Shown: piece after piece, positions 1 through 5,043 of the stretch | Position numbering within the stretch: the first letter of the stretch is position 1 | Layout of the letters: every line of letters starts with the position of its first letter | Source of the DNA: JAYZBC01 sp036339375 | GTDB lineage: Bacteria > Pseudomonadota > Alphaproteobacteria > MPNO01 > UBA2964 | DNA: 5,043 nucleotides | NCBI GenBank assembly: GCA_036339375.1 | Contig: JAYZBC010000085.1 | Span: forward strand, 1 to 5,043 | Direction: 5' to 3' | Program-made: the position numbers and the translations under genes | Notes under the pieces: generated by a model | Seen by the model: only the letters and a program-made list of their open reading frames with translations | The model's database searches: none | Told to the model about the DNA's origin: nothing

Positions 1-647
1 GGATGCCTTTCACCCTTCCAAGTGAGAAAACTCCCGCCATTTCTTAGGTTCATCAATTCAATTTGGCCCTGCATACCCGCAACACTTTCCTCTATACTTA
101 CCGGCGCACCTTGACCACCCATGTCAGTGGCAACCCAACCAGGATGAAAAACAACAGCTGAGATACCACTATTGCGCCAAGATAGCTCGATTTCACGAAA
201 ACGATCATTGAGGGCACATTTTGATTTACCGTATACTCCTGAGGGGGTTGCCCCCCCATTTCGAGCTCCCATCTGACTTGTTAAGATAGCAATCTTTTTT
301 GTTTTGCCGCGGAGAATCGCTGGCAGCAGTGCTTTTATTACATTAAAAGGTGCCTCCGAATTAATAGCCATCACGTCCTCATACCCCAAAGAAATTTCAT
401 ACACTCCGGCATTGTGTATTAAAAGATCTAGGTCTCGATCAAAAAACTGATCTGCTAATTCTAAAATTTGTTGGTGATCCCGAACTTCGAGCTGGTACAG
501 GGAAATATTGCCTTTGATTTTACCAAGTTCCCCGGGGTTATCAATATTTCTTGTCGTCGCATGCACTTCCCAACCGTCCGCTGTATAGGAACGCGCAAAA
601 CCAAGGCCTATACCCCGACTAGCACCAATTATTGCGACAGAACCCAC
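1..647 (-). CDS. SDR-family NAD(P)-dependent oxidoreductase (C-factor-like), 3' end cut by window edge
   Basis: Short-chain dehydrogenase/reductase, probably a cytoplasmic carbonyl reductase; the substrate is unknown. 215 residues are visible. The Rossmann motif GxxxGxG is at residues 8-14 (GASRGIG), with an arginine at 33 after strand beta-2 that favours NADP. NAG is at 79-81, the structural Asn at 96, and the catalytic set is Ser124, Tyr139 and Lys143 (YGKSK). The HPGWVATDMGG segment near 168-178 is typical of the CsgA/C-factor-like branch. The visible part ends in GGSFLTWKGERH; relatives usually end shortly after this with a Pro-Trp, and the next two bases (CC) start a Pro codon, so only a few codons are probably missing. 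The GTG start is firm: an in-frame TAA lies directly before it and GGAGG sits 9 bases upstream. It is divergent from the alpha/beta hydrolase gene. The frame is intact through a 7-base homopolymer. The family is secure; the substrate is not. Confidence 0.9.
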   Translation of the reverse strand, partial: MGSVAIIGASRGIGLGFARSYTADGWEVHATTRNIDNPGELGKIKGNISLYQLEVRDHQQILELADQFFDRDLDLLIHNAGVYEISLGYEDVMAINSEAPFNVIKALLPAILRGKTKKIAILTSQMGARNGGATPSGVYGKSKCALNDRFREIELSWRNSGISAVVFHPGWVATDMGGQGAPVSIEESVAGMQGQIELMNLRNGGSFLTWKGERH

Positions 648-656
648 TTATTTTTT

Positions 657-661
657 CCTCC
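657..661 (-). promoter_or_regulatory. Ribosome binding site fixing the GTG start of the SDR gene
   Basis: GGAGG on the minus strand lies 9 bases before the GTG codon at 645-647. With an in-frame stop codon (TAA, 648-650) immediately upstream of GTG, this strong Shine-Dalgarno sequence settles the start. Confidence 0.75.
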
Positions 662-668
662 TTTTAAC

Positions 669-702
669 TAAAACCTAATCCATTTATAATTTTTAGGTTT
701 TA
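669..702. promoter_or_regulatory. 10-bp inverted repeat, possible operator upstream of the SDR gene
   Basis: The arms TAAAACCTAA (669-678) and TTAGGTTTTA (693-702) are perfect inverted copies around a 14-base spacer containing TATAAT (685-690). It sits 7 bases upstream of the SDR Shine-Dalgarno sequence, where a repressor site or promoter would be expected. A T-rich run follows on the plus strand, so a terminator is conceivable, but no plus-strand gene precedes it and the stem has only two G-C pairs. An operator is the better guess; no regulator gene is visible. Confidence 0.4.
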
Positions 703-880
703 TTTTTTTGTTTTGGTTCAATACCAATGAAATTTTTATTTTTATATTTTTCCATTTAAGACAGCCTTAAGCCACAAGAAAAATAAGATTCATAAACATC
801 GATTTGATCACTAATGCAAAAAAATGCAAGAGTAGGTCTTTTTGTCAGAGCTATTTTGTTCCGGTTTACGTATCTAAATT

Positions 881-897
881 CCTAACTCAAAATTAGG
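881..897 (+). repeat. Small hairpin CCTAA-N7-TTAGG covering the hydrolase ribosome binding site
   Basis: CCTAA (881-885) can pair with TTAGG (893-897). The right arm includes the AGG of the Shine-Dalgarno sequence AGGTGA (895-900), which ends 4 bases before the ATG at 905. In mRNA this 5-bp, AU-rich stem could modestly mask the ribosome binding site, though it is weak. The same CCTAA/TTAGG half-sites occur in the dyad at 669-702 with different spacing. Confidence 0.35.
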
Positions 898-904
898 TGA
901 CAAT

Positions 905-1621
905 ATGGCGACATTTTTGCTAGTTCATGGTGCCTGGCACGGCGGGTGGTGTTGGAAGCGGGTTGCCAAACGATTAAGTGCCAAAGGGCATCTTGTTTAT
1001 GCGCCAACGCTCACAGGTTTGGGAGAACGGTCTCACCTTGCGGGGCCTGAAATTGATTTAAGCTGCCACATTAAAGATATTTTGGCGGTCTTAGACACCG
1101 AAGAACTTTCGGATGTGATCATATGCGGACATTCCTATGGCGGGCAAATAATAACACCAGTAATTGACCAAAGAATTGAGAGTTTCCATTCTGGCGTTTG
1201 GCTAGATGCTTTCGTGCCCGAGGATGGACAATCCTTGTTAGATAATTGGTCACCTGAGCGTATCCAAAAAATTCGAGAGAAAGTGTTGAAAGTTGGCGAC
1301 GGCTGGAAAATACCCCCGATGAAGCCGGAATATTTTGGGGTAATGAACCAACAAGATATTGAATGGGTAAGACGACGTTGCGTACCCCAACCGTTTAAAA
1401 CATTTTCTGAACCAGTCCAATTAACCGGTACTTGGCAGTCCCTTCCCCGAAAATTTTACATACTTGCAGAACTTCACCCAAATAGTAATTTTAAAAGATT
1501 TTCTGCTCCTCTAGGCCAAAAGCCTGACTGGGATGTCCGGTCAATACCTTCAGGACACGATATAATGGTCGACAAACCAGACATTCTTGCGAAAATGTTA
1601 TTAGAGATAGCAAATCTCTAA
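905..1621 (+). CDS. Alpha/beta-fold hydrolase (esterase, methylesterase/hydroxynitrile-lyase-like branch)
   Basis: A 238-residue single-domain serine hydrolase, cytoplasmic as no signal peptide is seen. It probably cleaves a small ester or amide; the natural substrate is unknown. The oxyanion-hole loop HGAWHGG is at residues 8-14, close to the N-terminus as in bacterial esterases related to plant methylesterases and hydroxynitrile lyases. The nucleophile elbow GHSYGG gives Ser77 at 75-80. SGHDIMVDKP near the C-terminus gives the catalytic His218. The LDAFVPEDG segment (100-108) is characteristic of this group. The usual acid position after the late strand (YILAELHPN, 185-193) has no Asp; Glu189 or Asp101 may serve. 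The ATG start is preceded by AGGTGA and an in-frame TAA at 875-877, so no other common start codon fits. It ends 58 bases before the convergent binding-protein gene, and I see no clear terminator hairpin between them. Confidence 0.9.
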   Translation: MATFLLVHGAWHGGWCWKRVAKRLSAKGHLVYAPTLTGLGERSHLAGPEIDLSCHIKDILAVLDTEELSDVIICGHSYGGQIITPVIDQRIESFHSGVWLDAFVPEDGQSLLDNWSPERIQKIREKVLKVGDGWKIPPMKPEYFGVMNQQDIEWVRRRCVPQPFKTFSEPVQLTGTWQSLPRKFYILAELHPNSNFKRFSAPLGQKPDWDVRSIPSGHDIMVDKPDILAKMLLEIANL

Positions 1622-1679
1622 TGTCTGAAACTTAAAAACTCAAATATTAAAACACACTTTAAATCCGAGAAAATAACGG

Positions 1680-2555
1680 CTAATCGATTAATCCAATAGA
1701 TTTTGCGGTGTCCCGAATTGGGGCATAGTCGGTGTTTTTGGCTGGAATAAAACGGGTCCGAGGAAATGATTCTAACAATTTAGGATTTTTCATTCCTAAC
1801 AATGCACCCTTTACCTTTTCCGAAAAACCTTTGCCAAATTTTCTGTCGACATCACCCCTAATAGTCCACTGATAATCAGGGTAAGGTGGTGTTCGCCAAA
1901 TGATGTTGGCACTTTTAAGATTGACCTTCCCAAGTTTGACTTCACGCTCCCAAACCTTAAAATTTAAGGCACCAACCTGGTAGGCCCCAGATTGAACCAG
2001 AACGATTGTCCTCGAATGATCACCGCTAAATCCAACACGTGAAAACACTTCTTTAGGTGATTTACCAAACACTTTTCTAATGTAAAACTCAGGCATCAAT
2101 CGTCCTGATGTTGAACCTTTAGACCCAAAAGTAAAAGTCTTGCCTGCAATGGCCTTCGGCAAAGAACCTGTCTCCTTTAAGCCCGTACTTTTGTGGGCAA
2201 TAAAATACGTCACAAAGGCTACATCCTCTTTTCCTTGTGCTATAGCTTGAGAGCCTGGGACAAGCATCCGCGCGCGAACCCCAGACAGCCCTCCAAACCA
2301 CGCTAATTGTACTTGATTATTGCGAAATGCAGTCACCGCAGCGGCATAAGATTTTACGGGGACGTAGCGTACTTTAACATTTAAAGATTTAGACAAATAC
2401 ATGGCTATTTTATCAAAGCGCGCGCGCAACCGACTTTCATCCTGATCAGGGATAGCAGTGAATACGAAAGTATTTTTTGCTTCAGCCGGTTTGATTGAGA
2501 ATTGAGAAAATAAAAAGACAGAAAAAACAGAAAGACAAATTAGTAAACAACGCAC
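1680..2555 (-). CDS. PhnD-type periplasmic substrate-binding protein, putative selenate ABC transporter family
   Basis: A 291-residue secreted solute receptor. A hydrophobic signal peptide (about residues 3-19) ends in AEA, with predicted cleavage after Ala26 and no lipobox Cys at that site. The mature protein matches the phosphate/phosphonate-binding PhnD-like fold: an IPDQDESRLR opening (35-44), YVPVKSYAAAVTAF (64-77), QLAWFGG (82-88), the ligand-loop segment FGSKGSTSGRLMP (143-155), and a PPYPDYQWTIRGDVD segment in the C-terminal half. From memory, this set is typical of proteins annotated as putative selenate ABC transporter binding proteins; that assignment rests on gene context in other genomes, and phosphonate, phosphite or another oxyanion remains possible. 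The start is GTG, with AGGGG 8 bases upstream; upstream in frame only an ATT (2580-2582) exists before a stop. No permease or ATPase gene adjoins it: downstream is a convergent hydrolase and upstream a monooxygenase 94 bases away. Confidence 0.8.
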   Translation of the reverse strand: MRCLLICLSVFSVFLFSQFSIKPAEAKNTFVFTAIPDQDESRLRARFDKIAMYLSKSLNVKVRYVPVKSYAAAVTAFRNNQVQLAWFGGLSGVRARMLVPGSQAIAQGKEDVAFVTYFIAHKSTGLKETGSLPKAIAGKTFTFGSKGSTSGRLMPEFYIRKVFGKSPKEVFSRVGFSGDHSRTIVLVQSGAYQVGALNFKVWEREVKLGKVNLKSANIIWRTPPYPDYQWTIRGDVDRKFGKGFSEKVKGALLGMKNPKLLESFPRTRFIPAKNTDYAPIRDTAKSIGLID

Positions 2556-2563
2556 CTTTTTAA

Positions 2564-2568
2564 CCCCT
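2564..2568 (-). promoter_or_regulatory. Ribosome binding site supporting the GTG start of the binding-protein gene
   Basis: AGGGG on the minus strand lies 8 bases before the GTG at 2553-2555. No ATG, GTG or TTG occurs in frame between this start and the upstream stop at 2586-2588, so this site settles the start. Confidence 0.6.
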
Positions 2569-2579
2569 TTTTCAAAATT

Positions 2580-2608
2580 AATATATTACTTAAGAAATTT
2601 TTTATCAA
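2580..2608 (-). promoter_or_regulatory. Sigma70-like promoter for the substrate-binding protein gene
   Basis: On the minus strand TTGATA (2608 to 2603) and TATATT (2585 to 2580) are separated by exactly 17 bases. Each hexamer matches the -35 or -10 consensus at 5 of 6 positions. Transcription would start near 2573, giving a leader of about 18 bases that contains the AGGGG ribosome binding site. This suggests the gene can be expressed separately from the monooxygenase gene upstream. The region is AT-rich, so a chance match cannot be excluded. Confidence 0.5.
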
Positions 2609-2649
2609 AAATTTGGGGGGTTTGTACAGATGAGAGAAAAAAAAACGGA

Positions 2650-4011
2650 TTAGCTTGCAGTTACTTGTTTGGAGGTTGAACGATCAGAAAAATTACGGTT
2701 TTCTGGCCGTGGGAGACCAAGGTTTTCCCTAAGAGTTTTTCCTTCATATTCTTTCCTGAAAAGGTCACGACGTTGTAATTCTGGGATCACTTTATCTACA
2801 ACATCATCAAGGCCCTTCGGCAAAAAGGGAAACATAATTGTAAACCCGTCACTTCCCTTGGTGTTTAACCATTCTTCCATTTCATCAGCAATGGATTTAG
2901 GTGTACCTACGATTGCTAAACCGGAATATCCGCCTAAACGCTGGGCAAGCTGTTTGACAGTCAAACCTTCACGCTCAGCTAATAAAACCGCTCTCTCACG
3001 GCCGGATTTGGTTGCGTTACTCGCGGGTAAATTATCCGGTAGTAGTTGGTCCGGATTAAATTTCGTGGCATCTAAACCAAGTGTTATAGAAAGAGACGCC
3101 ATTGCACTCTCTTCGTGCACGAGACTATCGAGCATAGCACGCTTAGCTTTTGCCTCTTCCACTGTATCCCCAACAATAACCAAACAGCCCGGCATAATTT
3201 TTAAGAAGTCAGGATTCCGCCCAATTTGTTTCATCCGTCCTTTGACATCCCTATAAAACGCCTGACCGGCTTCCAGACTGCTTTGCGCTGCAAAAACCGC
3301 TTCAGCAGTTTCTGCAGCAAGCTGTCGACCGGCATCGGATCCGCCTGCTTGAACAATAACCGGCCATCCTTGAACAGGACGCGCAATATTGAGAGGTCCC
3401 CGGACTTTAAAAAATTTACCTTTATGATCAAGGACATGCATTTTTTCGGGATCCATAAATATCCCCTTCTCTTGATCCCTGACGAAAGCGTCCTCAGCCC
3501 AGCTATCCCAGAGGCCTGTAACCACATCGTAGAATTCCCGGGCGCGTTTGTAACGCTCAGCGTGTTCGAGATGATCCTCCTTACCAAAATTTTTAGAGGC
3601 ATCCGGATTGGAGGTGGTGACAATATTCCAACCCGCACGTCCACCGCTAATATGGTCTAAAGAGGCAAATCGACGCGCTATATGGAAAGGTTCGTCATAA
3701 GTCGTTGACCCGGTAGCCATCAGGCCAAGGTGCTCAGTAACCATCGAAAGAGCCGATAAAAGTGTAAAAGGTTCGAACGAAGTTGGTGTTGTTGACCGCC
3801 TTAAAGCTTCAACAGGCATATTCAGAACCGCTAAATGGTCTGCCATAAAGAAACTGTCAAATTTTGCTTCCTCTAAGCGTTGTGCAAATTTTTTGATATG
3901 CCCAAAGTTGAAATTTGCATCCGCATAAGATCCCGGATATCGCCAACTGCCAGTATGTATTGTCGTCGGCCTCATAAAAGCATTTAATTTTATTTTCCGA
4001 TCTGTACTCAT
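2650..4011 (-). CDS. LLM-class flavin-dependent monooxygenase, NtaA/SnaA/DszA family
   Basis: A 453-residue TIM-barrel enzyme of the bacterial luciferase-like superfamily, close in length to nitrilotriacetate monooxygenase component A and DszA. Members use FMNH2 supplied by a separate reductase, plus O2, to hydroxylate or cleave amines, sulfones, sulfonates or similar compounds. Visible family signatures are an N-terminal strand with LNAFMRPTT and WRYP (9-26), FFMADH (54-59), EPFTLLSAL (80-88), ATGSTTYDEPFHIARRFASLD (99-119), SGGRAGWNIVTT (122-133), the phosphate-side loop QAGGSDAGRQLAAE (221-234), and a C-terminal GTPKSIADEMEEW segment. The ATG matches the usual family N-terminus; upstream in frame only ATT and CTG occur before a stop. 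The Shine-Dalgarno sequence is poor, and the start lies 14 bases after the cupin stop, so translation is probably coupled. A T9 run (2637-2645) follows the stop without a convincing hairpin. The substrate is unknown. Confidence 0.9.
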   Translation of the reverse strand: MSTDRKIKLNAFMRPTTIHTGSWRYPGSYADANFNFGHIKKFAQRLEEAKFDSFFMADHLAVLNMPVEALRRSTTPTSFEPFTLLSALSMVTEHLGLMATGSTTYDEPFHIARRFASLDHISGGRAGWNIVTTSNPDASKNFGKEDHLEHAERYKRAREFYDVVTGLWDSWAEDAFVRDQEKGIFMDPEKMHVLDHKGKFFKVRGPLNIARPVQGWPVIVQAGGSDAGRQLAAETAEAVFAAQSSLEAGQAFYRDVKGRMKQIGRNPDFLKIMPGCLVIVGDTVEEAKAKRAMLDSLVHEESAMASLSITLGLDATKFNPDQLLPDNLPASNATKSGRERAVLLAEREGLTVKQLAQRLGGYSGLAIVGTPKSIADEMEEWLNTKGSDGFTIMFPFLPKGLDDVVDKVIPELQRRDLFRKEYEGKTLRENLGLPRPENRNFSDRSTSKQVTAS

Positions 4012-4025
4012 TTCAAAATTTTCAA

Positions 4026-4898
4026 TCAGTCATTTTTAGGAGCCCGGTTTCCCAGTTTAAGCGCCTCCACTGAAGGAATAGTGATCGCCAAAATTTCGGT
4101 GGGCGTTTTCGATTGGAACCTTACCAACTCCCCCGGTGATAACTCGATAGATGTATGTCGACGATAGGAGTGGCGGCCAAAAGTTCCTGTTCCTTTCACT
4201 ATATACAGAATTTGCAGGTGGGGTTCTTTGACCAGTGCCCGATGGGTTCCCTTGGGCAAGCGATAAAAATCGATCTTTGTACCTCGTTCTGAAAAGCTTC
4301 CAATTTCGCGCTGTTCCAACCCTTTTCTGGTACCCACGGGACGCCAGCCAAAATGATCCGGTTTCATGACGATAGGTTCTTTATAACGGGCTGGCGGGTT
4401 CATCATTTTCAGACCAGTAATTTTCTCCCAGACCGCTGCATAGCCATCCTGATTCCGCTTCCCGGTCTTTGACTTTTGGCGGAAGATACCGCCTTCAAAT
4501 GTTCCTTCACGACTGAGCAAGTCAAAACCTTTGTTAACTTGTTCAGAACTTAAAATTCCTTGACCACTAGCCCCACCAAACTGAAGAATTACAACAAACC
4601 TGTCGTCTCCATCCTGAGGCCCATAATGCACACCTTCGGGAAAGTATCCAATTTCTCCAACGTCTACGGATTTCCGTTTTCCTATTGGAACGCTCCCTTC
4701 TATACAAAACCGAATTTGATCCCAGGGGTGGCAATGGCGTGGGGAGAAAAAATTTGCACTCTCTTTTGAAAGAAAAAATTTATAATTTTCGGGGCTACCA
4801 TCCTCTCCTTTTAAAAGGTCTTTGATAAGAATATCCCCTTTTCGATGACGCAGCTGATTGCCTAACCAGGGATTTCCTGAAGCGTGTGCGACTTTCAT
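4026..4898 (-). CDS. Bicupin protein (RmlC-like cupin superfamily), metal site in N-terminal domain only
   Basis: A 290-residue cytoplasmic protein with two cupin barrels. The N-terminal cupin (about 45-110) carries motif 1 as H55-x-H57-x3-Q61-x6-G68 and motif 2 as G81-x5-P87-x-G89-x-H91, a likely three-His metal site with Gln where Glu is common. Its YFPEGVHYGPQ segment (85-95) is the clearest fingerprint. The C-terminal cupin (about 205-275) keeps the barrel pattern ILYIVKGTGTF and SPGELVRF, but the positions matching the three His are Val223, Glu225 and Pro266; only Gln229 aligns with Gln61. It therefore looks metal-free and perhaps structural or ligand-binding. The role could be a dioxygenase, isomerase or sensor; I cannot choose. 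AAGGGGGA (4907-4914) ends 8 bases before the ATG and overlaps the stop of the gene upstream, showing tight operon packing with the partial transporter gene and the monooxygenase. Confidence 0.85.
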   Translation of the reverse strand: MKVAHASGNPWLGNQLRHRKGDILIKDLLKGEDGSPENYKFFLSKESANFFSPRHCHPWDQIRFCIEGSVPIGKRKSVDVGEIGYFPEGVHYGPQDGDDRFVVILQFGGASGQGILSSEQVNKGFDLLSREGTFEGGIFRQKSKTGKRNQDGYAAVWEKITGLKMMNPPARYKEPIVMKPDHFGWRPVGTRKGLEQREIGSFSERGTKIDFYRLPKGTHRALVKEPHLQILYIVKGTGTFGRHSYRRHTSIELSPGELVRFQSKTPTEILAITIPSVEALKLGNRAPKND

Positions 4899-4906
4899 TT
4901 TAAATA

Positions 4907-4914
4907 TCCCCCTT
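4907..4914 (-). promoter_or_regulatory. Strong ribosome binding site of the cupin gene, overlapping the upstream stop codon
   Basis: AAGGGGGA on the minus strand shares its first two bases with the TAA stop (4913-4915) of the preceding gene. Eight bases separate it from the ATG at 4896-4898. The arrangement implies that ribosomes finishing the upstream gene can reinitiate on the cupin. Confidence 0.7.
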
Positions 4915-5043
4915 ATGTGGTTACGGTGTGTGCGTGGTCCTGAACACCCTGGTTCACCAAATCAGTAGCGGCATCGGTTTCAGCCAACATCCCCCAGCTC
5001 TTCACCCAGGAAGCCGTGCGTTCCAACTCCTCATCAGGTATAG
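4913..5043 (-). CDS. C-terminal end of a protein, possibly a NitT/TauT-type ABC substrate-binding protein (5' end outside window)
   Basis: An open frame enters from the right edge and ends at TAA (4913-4915), giving 42 visible C-terminal residues beginning IPDEELERTASWVKSWG. The other two minus-strand frames close within the window edge region, so this is the coding one. A helix with an acidic start followed by a Trp-rich 'tasWvkswGml' stretch near the end resembles the tail of SsuA/TauA/NMT1-type solute-binding proteins, whose C-terminal helix often reads like this. The piece is too short for a firm call; it might also be another metabolic protein. It lies 14 bases upstream of the cupin gene and its stop overlaps the cupin ribosome binding site, so it belongs to the same operon. 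Confidence 0.6.
   Translation of the reverse strand, partial: IPDEELERTASWVKSWGMLAETDAATDLVNQGVQDHAHTVTT

Larger units (their letters stand above)
648..904. other. AT-rich divergent intergenic region
   Basis: This 257-base stretch separates the divergent SDR and hydrolase genes and must hold the promoters for both. Visible in it are the SDR ribosome binding site (657-661), a 10-bp inverted repeat (669-702), a small dyad TTGGT-N5-ACCAA (713-727), two ATGCAA copies exactly 10 bases apart (814-819 and 824-829), and a hairpin over the hydrolase ribosome binding site (881-897). I see no convincing complete sigma70 promoter: TATAAT at 685-690 has only a weak upstream -35 on the plus strand. No real small gene was found. 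Confidence 0.6.

Noticed and set aside
468..671. Plus-strand open frame of 67 codons
   Set aside because: It is antisense to the SDR gene, which carries all SDR motifs in an intact frame.
814..829. ATGCAA direct repeat with 10-base period as an operator
   Set aside because: There are only two six-base copies flanking an A run; too little to support a binding site.
814..885. Possible 23-residue leader peptide upstream of the hydrolase, and a 10-residue hydrophobic one at 727-759
   Set aside because: Neither has a Shine-Dalgarno sequence, and short open frames are expected by chance in this AT-rich region.
1622..1679. Possible bidirectional terminator between the convergent hydrolase and binding-protein genes
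   Set aside because: The 58-base gap is AT-rich, but I could not find an inverted repeat with a GC-containing stem.
1681..1690. Perfect palindrome TAATCGATTA at the end of the binding-protein gene
   Set aside because: It is coding sequence for the last residues and the stop; a single AT-rich 10-bp palindrome is expected by chance.
2637..2645. T9 run on the minus strand directly after the monooxygenase stop, as a rho-independent terminator
   Set aside because: No convincing GC-rich stem precedes the T run, so I do not call a terminator.
2669..3256. Long plus-strand open frame of 195 codons
   Set aside because: It lies wholly antisense to the monooxygenase gene, whose protein matches a known family along its full length; the plus-strand translation is Ser/Arg-rich with no recognisable domain.
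3226..3660. Overlapping open frames of about 140 codons on both strands
   Set aside because: They are shadows inside the monooxygenase gene, with no family resemblance and no ribosome binding site that I could see.

Overview
The window most likely comes from a Gram-negative proteobacterium. A marine or aquatic alphaproteobacterium is my best guess, inferred from the gene families and the moderately AT-rich DNA; no RNA gene or taxonomic marker is present to prove it. The content is transport and small-molecule metabolism. I see no mobile element, CRISPR array, tRNA or rRNA.

Left part: a short-chain dehydrogenase/reductase (SDR) gene on the minus strand runs off the left edge, probably only a few codons short of its stop. 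It is divergent from a plus-strand alpha/beta hydrolase at 905-1621. They share a 257-base AT-rich intergenic region that holds a 10-bp inverted repeat just upstream of the SDR ribosome binding site and a small hairpin over the hydrolase ribosome binding site.

Middle: the hydrolase converges (58-base gap, no clear terminator) on a minus-strand gene for a secreted PhnD-type substrate-binding protein. It looks most like the family annotated as putative selenate ABC transporter binding proteins. It starts with GTG and has its own well-spaced sigma70-like promoter. No permease or ATPase gene lies next to it in the window, so it looks like an orphan receptor.

Right part: a tightly packed minus-strand operon, read right to left. 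It begins with the last 42 residues of a protein that may be a NitT/TauT-type substrate-binding protein, then a two-domain cupin (4026-4898), then a flavin-dependent monooxygenase of the nitrilotriacetate monooxygenase component A (NtaA/SnaA/DszA) family (2650-4011). Both internal junctions are 14 bases long. The simplest reading is an uptake and oxidation operon: the transporter brings in an organic compound, the FMNH2-dependent monooxygenase oxidises it, and the cupin binds or further converts it or a product. The substrate cannot be read from the sequence, and no flavin reductase is visible in the window.
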